The translations under genes were made by a program, and so were the position numbers. Shown here piece by piece: positions 26,381 through 34,966 of a stretch of DNA of 64,000 nt. The notes beneath the pieces are model-generated. The model saw only the letters and a program-made list of their open reading frames with translations. It did not search any database and had not been told where the DNA came from. This stretch comes from Sphaerotilus mobilis (GTDB taxonomy: Bacteria; Pseudomonadota; Gammaproteobacteria; Burkholderiales; Burkholderiaceae_C). Position 1 is the first letter of the stretch, and every line of letters begins with the position of its first letter. The stretch lies in contig NZ_SGWV01000007.1 of NCBI RefSeq assembly GCF_004216565.1, positions 806,001 through 870,000 of the forward strand. The letters are read 5' to 3'.

Positions 26381-27216
26381 CCACCGCGTTCACATCCGCC
26401 TCGACGCCCGCGTCGGCATCGGCATCGGCATCGGCATCGGCATCGGCATCGGCATCGGCATTGACCGTGGCGAGGGCCTCCGGCCGCCGACGCCGCCGTC
26501 CCGCCCTGCAGTGGCTGCTGCTGACCCTGCTGGCCTGCGTGGTGTTCTCGGTCTGGCCCGGCATCGACCTGGCGGTCAGCAACGCCGCGATGCGGGCGGC
26601 GGGTGATCCGTCCACCGGCGCGCCGCTGTACGGCTGGGGCCAGCATCCGCTGGTGCAGGCCAGCTACTGGAGCGTGCCGACGCTGGGCCGCCTCGCCCTG
26701 CTGGCGAGCCTGGTGCTGTGGTGGCGTCGACGTCCGGCCTCGACCTTCTGGCGGCGCTGGCGCGGCCGCGCACCGTGGATCGTCGCGATGCTGGTGCTGG
26801 GGGTCTGGCTGCTGGTCAACGAGGGCTTCAAGGAACACTGGGGCCGGCCACGCCCCGCAGCCGTCGCCACGCTGGGCGGTGAACAAGCCTTCCGCGCCAT
26901 CGCGCAGCCCAGCGCGCTGTGCGCCAGCAACTGCTCCTTCCCCAGCGGCCATGCGGCACAGGGCTATGCGGTGATGGTCGCCGGCCTGCTGGCCGCCCCG
27001 CACCGGCGCCGCGCCTGGGCCCGCGCCGGCCTGCTCGCCGGCCTGCTGATCGGCGCCGGCCGGGTGCTGCAGGGCGGCCACTTCCTCAGCGACATCCTGT
27101 TTGCCGGCCTGATGATCTGGGGCGTGACGCTGCTGCTGCGGACCGTCGCGGTGCGCTGGCGCTGGCGCCGCAAGCGCCAGCTCGACGACCACGCGCTCAG
27201 TCGGCGAAGGCCCTGA
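26377..27216 (+). CDS. PAP2-family phosphatase/phosphotransferase (LpxT-like)
   Basis: 279 residues. After a low-complexity N-terminus containing eight Ser-Ala pairs (residues 13-28) come six hydrophobic segments and the PAP2 motifs: KEHWGRPRP near residue 150, FPSGH near 188 and GRVLQGGHFLSD near 228. The family removes or transfers phosphates on lipid A or undecaprenyl diphosphate. It closes the six-gene chain that begins with another PAP2 gene. The Ser-Ala stretch is encoded by a perfect hexanucleotide repeat. The 3' end overlaps the convergent beta-glucosidase by 20 bases. Confidence 0.83.
   Translation: MTTAFTSASTPASASASASASASASASALTVARASGRRRRRPALQWLLLTLLACVVFSVWPGIDLAVSNAAMRAAGDPSTGAPLYGWGQHPLVQASYWSVPTLGRLALLASLVLWWRRRPASTFWRRWRGRAPWIVAMLVLGVWLLVNEGFKEHWGRPRPAAVATLGGEQAFRAIAQPSALCASNCSFPSGHAAQGYAVMVAGLLAAPHRRRAWARAGLLAGLLIGAGRVLQGGHFLSDILFAGLMIWGVTLLLRTVAVRWRWRRKRQLDDHALSRRRP
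26413..26460 (+). repeat. (TCGGCA)8 coding microsatellite
   Basis: Eight perfect tandem copies of TCGGCA inside the LpxT-like gene, each encoding Ser-Ala. Copy-number change would lengthen or shorten the protein by two residues without breaking the frame. Confidence 0.95.
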
Positions 27217-29560
27217 GCAGTTCGTCGATCCGCGCGTCGCTGCACACGCCGCCCGACATCGCCGGGATCTTGTAGAGCGGCATCTCGTTGCCAAAGGCCA
27301 GCGCGCCGCGGTCGCCCTTGCGCTTGGCGGCGAGCTGTTCGGGGCTGAGCCGGGCGAGCGCCGCCTCGTCGACCGGGTCGACCAGACCGCCGAGGCCGAG
27401 CGCGCGCAGCATCTCCTCGTAGGCGGCCTGCCCGCCGGGGCGCCCGAGGAAGTCCTGCACCATCGAGCGGCGAGTCAGCGGCTGGCGACGGGCGCGGCTG
27501 GACACGATCTCGACGGTGGCCACCAGCGGAAGCTCGCGCGATGAGCCACCGATCTGGATGTCGAAGGTGCCGGGCGTCACCGCCCAGTCGTGCAGGCCGA
27601 TGTCGTAGTGGGCGAAGTCGCGCCGGCCAAGCGCGAAGCGCACGGTCGTCGACGCGCCCGCATCGAGGCTGACCTTGGCGAAGGCGCGCAGCTCGCGTTC
27701 CGGGCGCACGACGTGTGGCGCGCGTTCGCGCACATAGAGCTGCACGACCTCCTGGCCGGCGAGCTCGCCAGTGTTCTCCAGCGTGGCCTCGATGACCAGT
27801 TCGCCGCCGCCGTCGACGTCGAAACGGCCCGCCTCGGCGTGGATCGCGGTGTAGTCGAAGCGGGTGTAGCTCAGGCCGTGGCCGAAGGGGAACAGCGGCT
27901 GCAGGCTGCGCTTGTCGTAGTGGCGGTAGCCGATGAACAGGCCCTCGCCATACCAGGCCGTGCCGTCGCGGCCGGGGAAAGACGGCCACGCGGGCGTCTG
28001 CTGCAGGCTGACCGGGAAGGTCTCGCTGAGCTTGCCCGAGGGGTTGACCCGGCCGGTCAGCACATCGGCCAGCGCACCGCCACCGGCCTGTCCACCCAGC
28101 CAGCCTTCGACGATGGCGCCGACGCTGTCGACCCAGGGCATGGCCACGGCCGAGCCATTGAGCAGCACGACCACCACCTTCGGATGTGCGGCGGCCAGCG
28201 CCTCGATCAGACGGTCCTGGCCGGGCGGCAGATCGATGTGGCGGCGGTCGAAGCCTTCGGACTCGTAGCTGTCGGGCAGGCCCGCGAAGACCAGCACGAC
28301 ATCGGCCTCACCGGCCACCGCCAGCGCCTCGGCCAGCAGCGCGTCGGTCGTCACGCCTTCCTCGTCGCAGCCACGGGCATGGCGGACCTGGTCGGGGCCG
28401 AGCAGCGCCACCAGCTCGTCGTGCGGATAGGCCACCCGCGTCGGGTTGACCTGCGAGCTGCCGGCGCCCTGGTAACGCGGCGCCTTGGCGAAGTCGCCGA
28501 TCACCGCGACGCGCGTGCCGGCGGCCAGCGGCAAGAGCCGGTCCTCGTTCTTCAGCAGCACGATGCCTTCGGCGCCGACCCGCCGCGACAGCGCGTGGTG
28601 CGCATCGACGTCGAAGGTGCTGCCCGGGCGATGCTGGGCGTGCGCCATCAGCATCACCGCGACCAGCTCGGCGCAGACCCGCTGCAGCACCGCCGGGTCG
28701 AGCCCGCCGTCGCGCACCGCGTCGATGATCTTCTGGCGGTTGTGCGCGCCGCTGCCGGGCATCTCGAGGTTGTTGCCGGCGATCACGCCCGCGACCCGGT
28801 CACGGATGCCGCCCCAGTCGGAGACGACGAAGCCGTCATAGCCCCAGCGCTCGCGCAGGATGGTCGTCAGCAGCTCGCGGTGTTCGCTGGCCTGCACGCC
28901 GTTGACGAGGTTGTAGGCGCTCATGACCGACCACGGCTTGGCGGCGGGGCCGGCATCGGCAATCGCGATCTCGAAGGCCTGCAGGTAGATCTCGTGCAGC
29001 GTGCGCTCGTCAACGTCCGAGCTGGTCGACATGCGCTCGAACTCCTGGTTGTTGACGGCGAAGTGCTTGAGCGAGGTGCCCACGCCCTGGCCCTGCACGC
29101 CCTGGATGTAGGCCGCGGCCATGCGGCCGGCCAGCACCGGGTCTTCCGAGAAGTACTCGAAGTTGCGCCCACCCAGCGGCGAGCGCTTCATGTTGATGCC
29201 CGGGCCGAGCACGATGTGCACGCCGCTGGCCTGCGCCTCCCGGCCCAGCGCAGCGCCGACCTCGCGCGCCAGCTCGGTGTTCCAGGTCGCGGCCAGACCC
29301 GGCGCGGTCGGGAAGCAGGTGGCCGGCACGCTGCCGTCCAGGCCGGCGCCCACGACCTTGCGCAGGCCGTGCGGGCCGTCGGACACCACCATCGGCGCCA
29401 GGCCGAGTCGCGCGATGCCGTGGGTCTGCCACCAACCGTCACCCGACAGCAGCAGGGCCTGTTCCTCGATGCTCATCTGGGCGACCAGCGCATCGGCCTG
29501 GGGCCGGAAATCGCCGGGGACGGCGGTGGGTGCGGACAGCTTGTGTTCGGCGGGGCTCAT
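27197..29560 (-). CDS. bglX: GH3-family beta-glucosidase
   Basis: 787 residues from ATG 29560, which has GGAGACC just upstream. The GH3 N-terminal barrel carries VLGPGINMKRSPLGGRNFEYFSEDP and, around residue 245, DGFVVSDWGGIRD, where the Asp is the catalytic nucleophile. The second domain begins near GIVLLKNEDRLLPL, and a C-terminal fibronectin-III-like domain ends the GH3 core. A helical tail of about 90 residues (DFLGRPGGQAAYEEMLRAL) is shared by some thermostable-type beta-glucosidases. No signal peptide is seen, so it likely acts in the cytoplasm on imported beta-glucosides. The gene symbol is only approximate. Confidence 0.88.
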   Translation of the reverse strand: MSPAEHKLSAPTAVPGDFRPQADALVAQMSIEEQALLLSGDGWWQTHGIARLGLAPMVVSDGPHGLRKVVGAGLDGSVPATCFPTAPGLAATWNTELAREVGAALGREAQASGVHIVLGPGINMKRSPLGGRNFEYFSEDPVLAGRMAAAYIQGVQGQGVGTSLKHFAVNNQEFERMSTSSDVDERTLHEIYLQAFEIAIADAGPAAKPWSVMSAYNLVNGVQASEHRELLTTILRERWGYDGFVVSDWGGIRDRVAGVIAGNNLEMPGSGAHNRQKIIDAVRDGGLDPAVLQRVCAELVAVMLMAHAQHRPGSTFDVDAHHALSRRVGAEGIVLLKNEDRLLPLAAGTRVAVIGDFAKAPRYQGAGSSQVNPTRVAYPHDELVALLGPDQVRHARGCDEEGVTTDALLAEALAVAGEADVVLVFAGLPDSYESEGFDRRHIDLPPGQDRLIEALAAAHPKVVVVLLNGSAVAMPWVDSVGAIVEGWLGGQAGGGALADVLTGRVNPSGKLSETFPVSLQQTPAWPSFPGRDGTAWYGEGLFIGYRHYDKRSLQPLFPFGHGLSYTRFDYTAIHAEAGRFDVDGGGELVIEATLENTGELAGQEVVQLYVRERAPHVVRPERELRAFAKVSLDAGASTTVRFALGRRDFAHYDIGLHDWAVTPGTFDIQIGGSSRELPLVATVEIVSSRARRQPLTRRSMVQDFLGRPGGQAAYEEMLRALGLGGLVDPVDEAALARLSPEQLAAKRKGDRGALAFGNEMPLYKIPAMSGGVCSDARIDELLRAFAD

Positions 29561-29570
29561 GTTGGTCTCC

Positions 29571-29930
29571 TCAATCCAGCGGGGCGATGTCGTGCACGAC
29601 AACGCGGGTCCAGTAGCCCTTGCAGGTGGCCACGAAATGGGCGTGCAAGGGGCAGGCATTCTGGTAGTGATCGTGGTCGGCCATCGTTCGAAAGTGCAGC
29701 GAGGTGGCGTAGTCGAACGAGTGATCCGTCAACGGCGGCCGCTGCGGCGTCGCCGCCGGCGTGCCGACATGGCCCTGTTCGAGATAGGGAAGCCGGGCGA
29801 GCTGGCGGACCTCGGCATCGAACAGCGCCCGCTCGGCAGGCGTGAGGTCAGGTCGCAGCCAGAACATGGCGCTGTGGATGAACATGATCGGCTCCATCGT
29901 GGCGGTCGTGCGGGGCGCGAAGGATCGCAT
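29571..29930 (-). CDS. Dabb-family (stress-responsive A/B barrel) protein
   Basis: 119 residues (or 108 from the inner ATG at 29897, MEPIMFIHSAMFWLRPDL). The pattern of a small ferredoxin-like barrel is visible: IHSAMFWLRPDLTPAE at the start, DYATSLHFRTMADHDHYQNACPLHAHF in the middle. Members dimerise into an alpha/beta barrel, and function varies. It lies 10 bases upstream of the beta-glucosidase start, so it is probably in the same transcript. Confidence 0.75.
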   Translation of the reverse strand: MRSFAPRTTATMEPIMFIHSAMFWLRPDLTPAERALFDAEVRQLARLPYLEQGHVGTPAATPQRPPLTDHSFDYATSLHFRTMADHDHYQNACPLHAHFVATCKGYWTRVVVHDIAPLD

Positions 29931-30086
29931 GAGAGGGGTGGGGATGCGGGATGTCGGAACAACGACCGCATCGCCCCATCAGCGTCGACCGGCGTGAAGG
30001 GCTCGCCGGCCTTCGGTCGCTCTTCCGGGTGATGGACCGGTGCGCAGTCCATGCCGATCCTGTGACCTTCGCAAGGAGATCGGACC

Positions 30087-30557
30087 ATGAGGTATCGACG
30101 GTTGCATGTCGAGGGCGCGACCTTCTTCTTCACCTTGGTGACGTGGCATCGGCGACCGTGGTTCGTCGATCCGGTCAACGTGCGCCTGCTCGGTGAGGTC
30201 ATGCGCGACGTTCGCAGGCGCAGGCCCTTCGTCACGAAGGCCATCTGCGTGCTGCCGGAACACCTGCATTGCATCTGGCGCCTTCCGGTCGATGACCCGG
30301 ATTTCTCGACCCGCTGGATGCTGATCAAGCGAGCCGTCACCCGGGCGGTGCGCCAGAGGCCCGGCATGTCCGACGTCACGGTGTGGCAGGCACGGTATTG
30401 GGAACGCCGCCTGCGCGACGAGCGTGATGTCGCCGCGCATTGCGCCTACATCCACGAGAACCCCGTGCGGCACGGGTGGGTCCAGTGCCCGGAAGATTGG
30501 GGGCCAAGCTCCGTGCATCGTCTGAGCAATTCCTCTCAGGGTGACGTGACGGGCTGA
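30087..30557 (+). CDS. rayT: REP-associated tyrosine transposase (RAYT)
   Basis: 156 residues, a Y1-type HUH single-strand nuclease. The metal-binding HUH motif is HLH (His59, His61) in VLPEHLHCIW, and the catalytic tyrosine is Tyr121 in CAYIHENPVRHGW, both intact. The N-terminus YRRLHVEGATFFFTLVTWHRRPWF is typical of IS200-related RAYTs. GGAG of a good ribosome site lies 7 bases before ATG 30087. These enzymes cut and join at REP hairpins with a GTAG foot, and a tandem array of such hairpins begins at its stop codon. A domesticated or mobile role is possible. Confidence 0.93.
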   Translation: MRYRRLHVEGATFFFTLVTWHRRPWFVDPVNVRLLGEVMRDVRRRRPFVTKAICVLPEHLHCIWRLPVDDPDFSTRWMLIKRAVTRAVRQRPGMSDVTVWQARYWERRLRDERDVAAHCAYIHENPVRHGWVQCPEDWGPSSVHRLSNSSQGDVTG

Positions 30558-31430
30558 TGCCGGCGCGCGCGGATCCGAAACCGCGTTGGATGCACCCGGC
30601 GCCTTGGTCGCCGATTCGGTCCGGAGGCCCATCGGCACCACCCCGTCGGACACAGGGTGTCCGACCTACCGGTTGGTGCGCGTCGATTCAAAACCGCGTT
30701 CAACGAACCCGGCGCTTGGCCGCGGTCGTCTTCGGTGCCTTGGTCGTCGGTTCGGTCCGGAGGCCCATCGGCATCACCCCGTCGGACACGGGGTTTCCGA
30801 CCTACCGGTTGGTGCGCGTCGATTCAAAACCGCGTTCAACGTACCCGGCGCTTGGCCGCGGTCGTCTTCCGCGCCTTGGTCACCGATTCGGTCCGGCGGC
30901 CCATCGGCACCACCCCGTCGGACACGGGGTGTCCGACCTACCGGTTGGTGCGCGCCGATTCAAAACCGCGTTCAACGTACCCGGCGCTTGACCGCGGTCG
31001 TCTTCGGTGCCTTGGTCGCCGGTTCGGTCCGGAGGCCCATCGGCACCACCCCGTCGGACACGGGGTGTCCGACCTACCGGTTGGTGCGCGTCGATTCAAA
31101 ACCGCGTTCAACGTACCCGGCGCTTGGCCGCGGTCGTCTTCGGTGCCTTGGTCGCCGGTTCGGTCCGGAGGCCCATCGGCACCACCCCGTCGGACACAGG
31201 GCGTCCAACCTACCGGTTGGTGCGCGCCGATTCAAAACCGCGTTGGACGCGCCCGGCGCTTGGCCGCGGTCGTCTCCGGTGCCTTGGTCGCCGATTCGGT
31301 CCGGAGGCCCATCGGCACCACCCCGTCGGACACGGGGTGTCCGACCTACCGGTTGGCCAAGGCCTTCGTGTTATCACACACCGCCCATGCCGGCGCGCGC
31401 CGATCCAAAACCGCGGTCAACGCGCCGAAC
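30558..31430. repeat. REP array 1: six 136-bp tandem repeats
   Basis: Six copies at exact 136-bp spacing, counted from CCGGAGGCCC at 30621, 30757, 30893 (CCGGCGGCCC), 31029, 31165 and 31301. Each holds the hairpin GTCGGACAC, 3-base loop, GTGTCCGAC (30645, 30781, 30917, 31053, 31189, 31325), with CTAC after it, that is, GTAG 5' of the hairpin on the minus strand. Copy 5 has stem mismatches and copy 2 has one. The first copy lacks about 20 bases and the last runs into a decayed longer unit that resembles array 2. The space between the transposase and the AEC-type gene holds nothing else. Long open frames through it arise from repetition and are not genes. Confidence 0.95.
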
Positions 31431-31511
31431 ACACGGCCAGCGTCCACGTGTTTTCAAACACCACCGTGCCAACCCACCCTGTCGTTGCGCGTCGCCCTGG
31501 CGCGACGCTGT

Positions 31512-32534
31512 TCACCCCACCACCATCACCACCACCCCCGTGAACGTCACAAAAGCCAGCACCGTCGAGAGCATCACGATGCGGGCAATGCGGCCGGCGT
31601 CGGCGGCGTAGCGTTCGGCGAGCATGGGGACGTTGCTGGCGCTCGGCAAGGCGGCCAGCAAGGGCAGGACCACGGCGGCGATCGGGTCCAGCGGGATGCC
31701 GGCGGCGATGACGGCCTGGCAGGCGAGCCAGACCAGCAGCGGGTGGACCAGCAGCTTGAGGGCGACGACCAGCGGCACGTCGCCGCGCGGGTGGGCGTTC
31801 GGGTCGGCGGTGTCGAGGTGCGCCTCGTGCTCGACCGCGTCGGCGGCCTCGGCGCGGGCTTGCGAGCGGGCCAGCACCGCGCCAAGCGTGAACAGCGCGG
31901 CCGGCGAGGCCGCGTCGGCCAGCATCGTGATGGGCTTCATGATCAGGTGCGGCAGGGCTTCGCCGCTGGCCGAGACCAGGCAGCCCGCGCCGATGGCCCA
32001 CGGCAGCGGGTTGACCAACACGCCCCGGAGCGCCTTCACCGCAGCCGCGCCCGCGCCTTGCGAGCCGGCCGCGTCCAGCCGCGACAGCGCGATGCACAGC
32101 GACGAGGTGACGATCATGTCCATCGACAGCGCGACGATGGCCGGGGCAGCCGCCTGAGGCCCGAGCAGGTCGACCAGCAGCGGCACGCCCATGAAGCCCG
32201 AGTTCGGAAAGGCGGCGACCAGCGCGCCGAAGGCGGCATCGTTCCAGCCGATGCGGCGCTCGCCCGCACGGTCACGTCGGCGGGCCAGCGCGATCGCCAG
32301 CGAGACCATCACCAGCGCACAGGCCAGCCAGGTGCCGAAGACGCCCGGGTCGACCAGGCGGGCGATCGGCGTGTCCGCCGCAAAGCGCAGCAAGAGGCAA
32401 GGCAGCGCGAAATAGAGGACGAACTGGTTCAGCCCCGGGATGACCTCCAGCGGCATCCAGCGACGGCGGGCGGCGAACCAACCCACGAAGACCAGCGCGA
32501 AGAAGGGGAAGGTGACGTCGAGGATCTTCAGCAT
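31512..32534 (-). CDS. AEC-family transporter (auxin efflux carrier-like)
   Basis: 340 residues from ATG 32534 with about 10 hydrophobic segments in two similar halves. The start MLKILDVTFPFFALVFVGWFAARRRWMP and segments NQFVLYFALPCLLLRF and AFPNSGFMGVPLL near residue 110 are typical of the AEC (malonate/auxin efflux) family. The transported acid is unknown. It is the first gene after REP array 1 and ends about 80 bases from it. Confidence 0.83.
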   Translation of the reverse strand: MLKILDVTFPFFALVFVGWFAARRRWMPLEVIPGLNQFVLYFALPCLLLRFAADTPIARLVDPGVFGTWLACALVMVSLAIALARRRDRAGERRIGWNDAAFGALVAAFPNSGFMGVPLLVDLLGPQAAAPAIVALSMDMIVTSSLCIALSRLDAAGSQGAGAAAVKALRGVLVNPLPWAIGAGCLVSASGEALPHLIMKPITMLADAASPAALFTLGAVLARSQARAEAADAVEHEAHLDTADPNAHPRGDVPLVVALKLLVHPLLVWLACQAVIAAGIPLDPIAAVVLPLLAALPSASNVPMLAERYAADAGRIARIVMLSTVLAFVTFTGVVVMVVG

Positions 32535-32574
32535 GCGGGATGGGCGCGCTCGGCTCTGCGGGGCCGGCAGTGTC

Positions 32575-33615
32575 TCAGGCTGCGGTGAGTTGCTGCGCCA
32601 GCCGCCAGCCGGCCTCGGCCATGGGTCGCGCCTGCCGGCCCGTGCGCTCGGCGTCGGCGCTGGCCGCACTGCCTTGCAGCGATCGCGCCAGGATGCCCTG
32701 CAGGATCGCCGCCATGCGGAACATGTTGAAGGCCAGGTAGTAGCCGAAGTGCGGCAGGCCGGCAGCCGCATCGCGCCCGGTGCGGCGCACATAGGCCGCG
32801 ACGTAGGCGTCTTCATCGGGGATGCCAAGGGCGGCCAGGTCGTGGCCCTTCAGGCCGCGGAACTCCTCGGGCGTCACCCGCCAGGTCATCACGTGGTAGG
32901 CGAAGTCAACCAGCGGATGGCCCAGCGTCGACAGCTCCCAGTCCAGCACGGCCAGCACACGTGGCTCGGTGGGATGAAAGATGAGGTTGTCGATGCGGTA
33001 GTCGCCATGCACCAGCGCGGTCGCCTCGTCGTCCGGCCGGTGGGCCAGCAGCCAGGCGATCAGCTGCTCCATGGCCTCGTGGCGCTCGGTCTCGCTGGCG
33101 CGGTACTGGCGGATCCAGCGCTCGATCTGGCGGGCCAGGTAGTTCTGCGGCTTGCCGTAGTCGGACAGGCCAGCGGCCACCACGTCGACGCCATGCAGCG
33201 CGGCGGCGACGCGGTTCATCTCGTCGAAGATCGCGCCGCGTTCGGCCGGCGTCAGGCCGGGCAGGTCGGGCCGGCCGAAGACCCGGCCGTCGACGAAGTC
33301 CATCACGTAGAAGGGCGAGCCGATCACGCTGGCGTCCTCGCACAGCACATGCATCGCCGGCACCGGCACGGCGCTGCCAGCCAGCGCGGCCATGACGCGG
33401 TGCTCGCGTTCGACCGCATGGGCCGAGGCCAGCAGCACGCCCGGTGGCTTGCGGCGCAGCACCCAGCGGTGCTCGCCGGCGTCGACACGGTAGGTCGGGT
33501 TGGACTGACCACCGGTCAGCGGCTCGATGCGGACCGCGCCGTGGAAGGGCCGCACATGGGCGCGCAGCCAGTCGGCCAGCAAGGCTGGATCGGGAGGGGC
33601 GATGGCGGTGCTCAC
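32575..33615 (-). CDS. aminoglycoside-phosphotransferase-like kinase (ACAD10/11 N-domain type)
   Basis: 346 residues with a protein-kinase-like APH fold: GGQSNPTYRV near residue 35, catalytic LVHGDYRIDNLIF near 202 and metal-binding VLDWELSTLGHPL near 222. In animals the same domain is fused to an acyl-CoA dehydrogenase (ACAD10/11) and phosphorylates 4-hydroxy acyl groups. Here the acyl-CoA dehydrogenase is the separate gene 5 bases upstream, on the same strand. The pair therefore probably handles hydroxy acyl-CoA breakdown rather than antibiotic resistance. Confidence 0.85.
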   Translation of the reverse strand: MSTAIAPPDPALLADWLRAHVRPFHGAVRIEPLTGGQSNPTYRVDAGEHRWVLRRKPPGVLLASAHAVEREHRVMAALAGSAVPVPAMHVLCEDASVIGSPFYVMDFVDGRVFGRPDLPGLTPAERGAIFDEMNRVAAALHGVDVVAAGLSDYGKPQNYLARQIERWIRQYRASETERHEAMEQLIAWLLAHRPDDEATALVHGDYRIDNLIFHPTEPRVLAVLDWELSTLGHPLVDFAYHVMTWRVTPEEFRGLKGHDLAALGIPDEDAYVAAYVRRTGRDAAAGLPHFGYYLAFNMFRMAAILQGILARSLQGSAASADAERTGRQARPMAEAGWRLAQQLTAA

Positions 33616-33620
33616 GATGT

Positions 33621-34802
33621 TCAGGAATGTCCCTTGACGATGTGCTTGGCCAGGCTCCAGCGGTGGACCTCGCTCGGGCCGTCGTAGATGCGGAAGGCGC
33701 GCATGTCGGAAAAGATGCGCGCGACCACCGTCTCGCCGGTGACGCCCTGCCCGCCCAGCACCTGCACGCAGCGGTCGGCCACGCGCCAGACCGCCTCGGA
33801 GACGATGACCTTGGCCCGGCTCGATTCGCGCAGCGCCAGCTCGCCGCGGTCGAGCACGGCCGCGCAGTGGTGGATGGTCAGGCGGGCGATGTGCAGGTCC
33901 ATCTCGTTGTCGGCCAGCATGAAGCCGACACCCTCATGCTGGCCGATCGGCTTGCCGAAGGCCATGCGGCTGCGGGCGTAGTCGACCGCGACGTCGTGGG
34001 CCCGACGCGCCGCGCCCAGCCAGCGCATGCAGTGGGTCAGACGGGCCGGCGACAGGCGCACCTGGGCGTAGCGGAAGCCCTGACCCAGCTCGCCCAGGAT
34101 GGCCGATGCCGGCAGGCGCAGACCGGCAAAACGCACAACGCCGTGGCCGCCGGGGAAGCAGCGGTCGAGCGTGTCCATGTTGCGTTCGAGCGTGATGCCG
34201 GGCGTGGCCATGTCGGTCAGGAACATGGTCGCGCCCACGTCCGGAACCATGGCCATGATGATGGCCAGCCGGGCACCGTCGGCACCGGTGATGAACCACT
34301 TCAGGCCGTCGATGACGTAACCCTCGCCGTGGGCGTCGCGCACCGGCCGGGCGGTGGTCTGCAGCATCGACGGGTCGGAGCCGGCCCCGGGCGCAGGTTC
34401 GGTCATGCAGAAGCAGGATCGGATGTGGCCCTCGGCCATCGGCCGCAGCCATTGCGCCTTCTGGGCCGGCGTGGCGACGGCTTCGAGCAGGTGCATGTTG
34501 CCCTCGTCGGGCGCAAAGACGTTGAGCGCGACCGGGCCCAGCATCGAGTAGCCGGCCTCCTCGAAGGCGACCGCGCGGCCCACGTGGCTCAGGCCCATCC
34601 CGCCGTATTCATGCGCCGCATGCGGCGACAGCAGGCCGGCGCGGCGGGCCTTGTCGACCAGCGCGTCGCGCAGCGCCGGCTCGGGGCCATGCGGGCCGCT
34701 GCGCGGGTCGGCCTCCATCGGGATGATCTCGTCGGCGATGAAGCGCTGGATGCGCGTGCGCAGCGCATCGAGTTCCGGGGTCAACAGGATGTCCATGGTC
34801 AT
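33621..34802 (-). CDS. acyl-CoA dehydrogenase (ACAD10/11-like)
   Basis: 393 residues (or 391 from ATG 34796). Typical signatures are CFCMTEPAPGAGSDPSML near residue 134, WFITGADGARLAIIM near 175, and YARSRMAFGKPIGQHEG with the C-terminal RIFSDMRAFRIYDGPSEVHRWSLAKHIV. FAD-dependent oxidation of acyl-CoA to enoyl-CoA in the cytoplasm. It is translated together with the downstream kinase-like gene (gap 5 bases), a pairing matching the ACAD10/11 fusion. It is divergent from the FAD oxidoreductase. Confidence 0.9.
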   Translation of the reverse strand: MTMDILLTPELDALRTRIQRFIADEIIPMEADPRSGPHGPEPALRDALVDKARRAGLLSPHAAHEYGGMGLSHVGRAVAFEEAGYSMLGPVALNVFAPDEGNMHLLEAVATPAQKAQWLRPMAEGHIRSCFCMTEPAPGAGSDPSMLQTTARPVRDAHGEGYVIDGLKWFITGADGARLAIIMAMVPDVGATMFLTDMATPGITLERNMDTLDRCFPGGHGVVRFAGLRLPASAILGELGQGFRYAQVRLSPARLTHCMRWLGAARRAHDVAVDYARSRMAFGKPIGQHEGVGFMLADNEMDLHIARLTIHHCAAVLDRGELALRESSRAKVIVSEAVWRVADRCVQVLGGQGVTGETVVARIFSDMRAFRIYDGPSEVHRWSLAKHIVKGHS

Positions 34803-34966
34803 GCCCTCGTCGTCGTGTCATCGGCGCCCGCACCCTCCCGAAGGGCCTGCCCGGCACCGACACCTGAAAGCCGCGACTTTGCCTTGAACCCCGCGAGACA
34901 GGCTGTCACCCAGAGGTCAGGCTGGCGCGGCCTTCCTAGAATCCGCCGCCACCGTCAGGAGGCCCC

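Noticed and set aside
30586-31611. Long open frame of about 340 codons through the 136-bp repeats on the plus strand, with repeated Pro-Ser-Asp-Thr segments
   Set aside because: 136 is not a multiple of three, so all three frames cycle through the unit. Openness follows from one stop-free unit being copied. No ribosome site and no independent protein signature.
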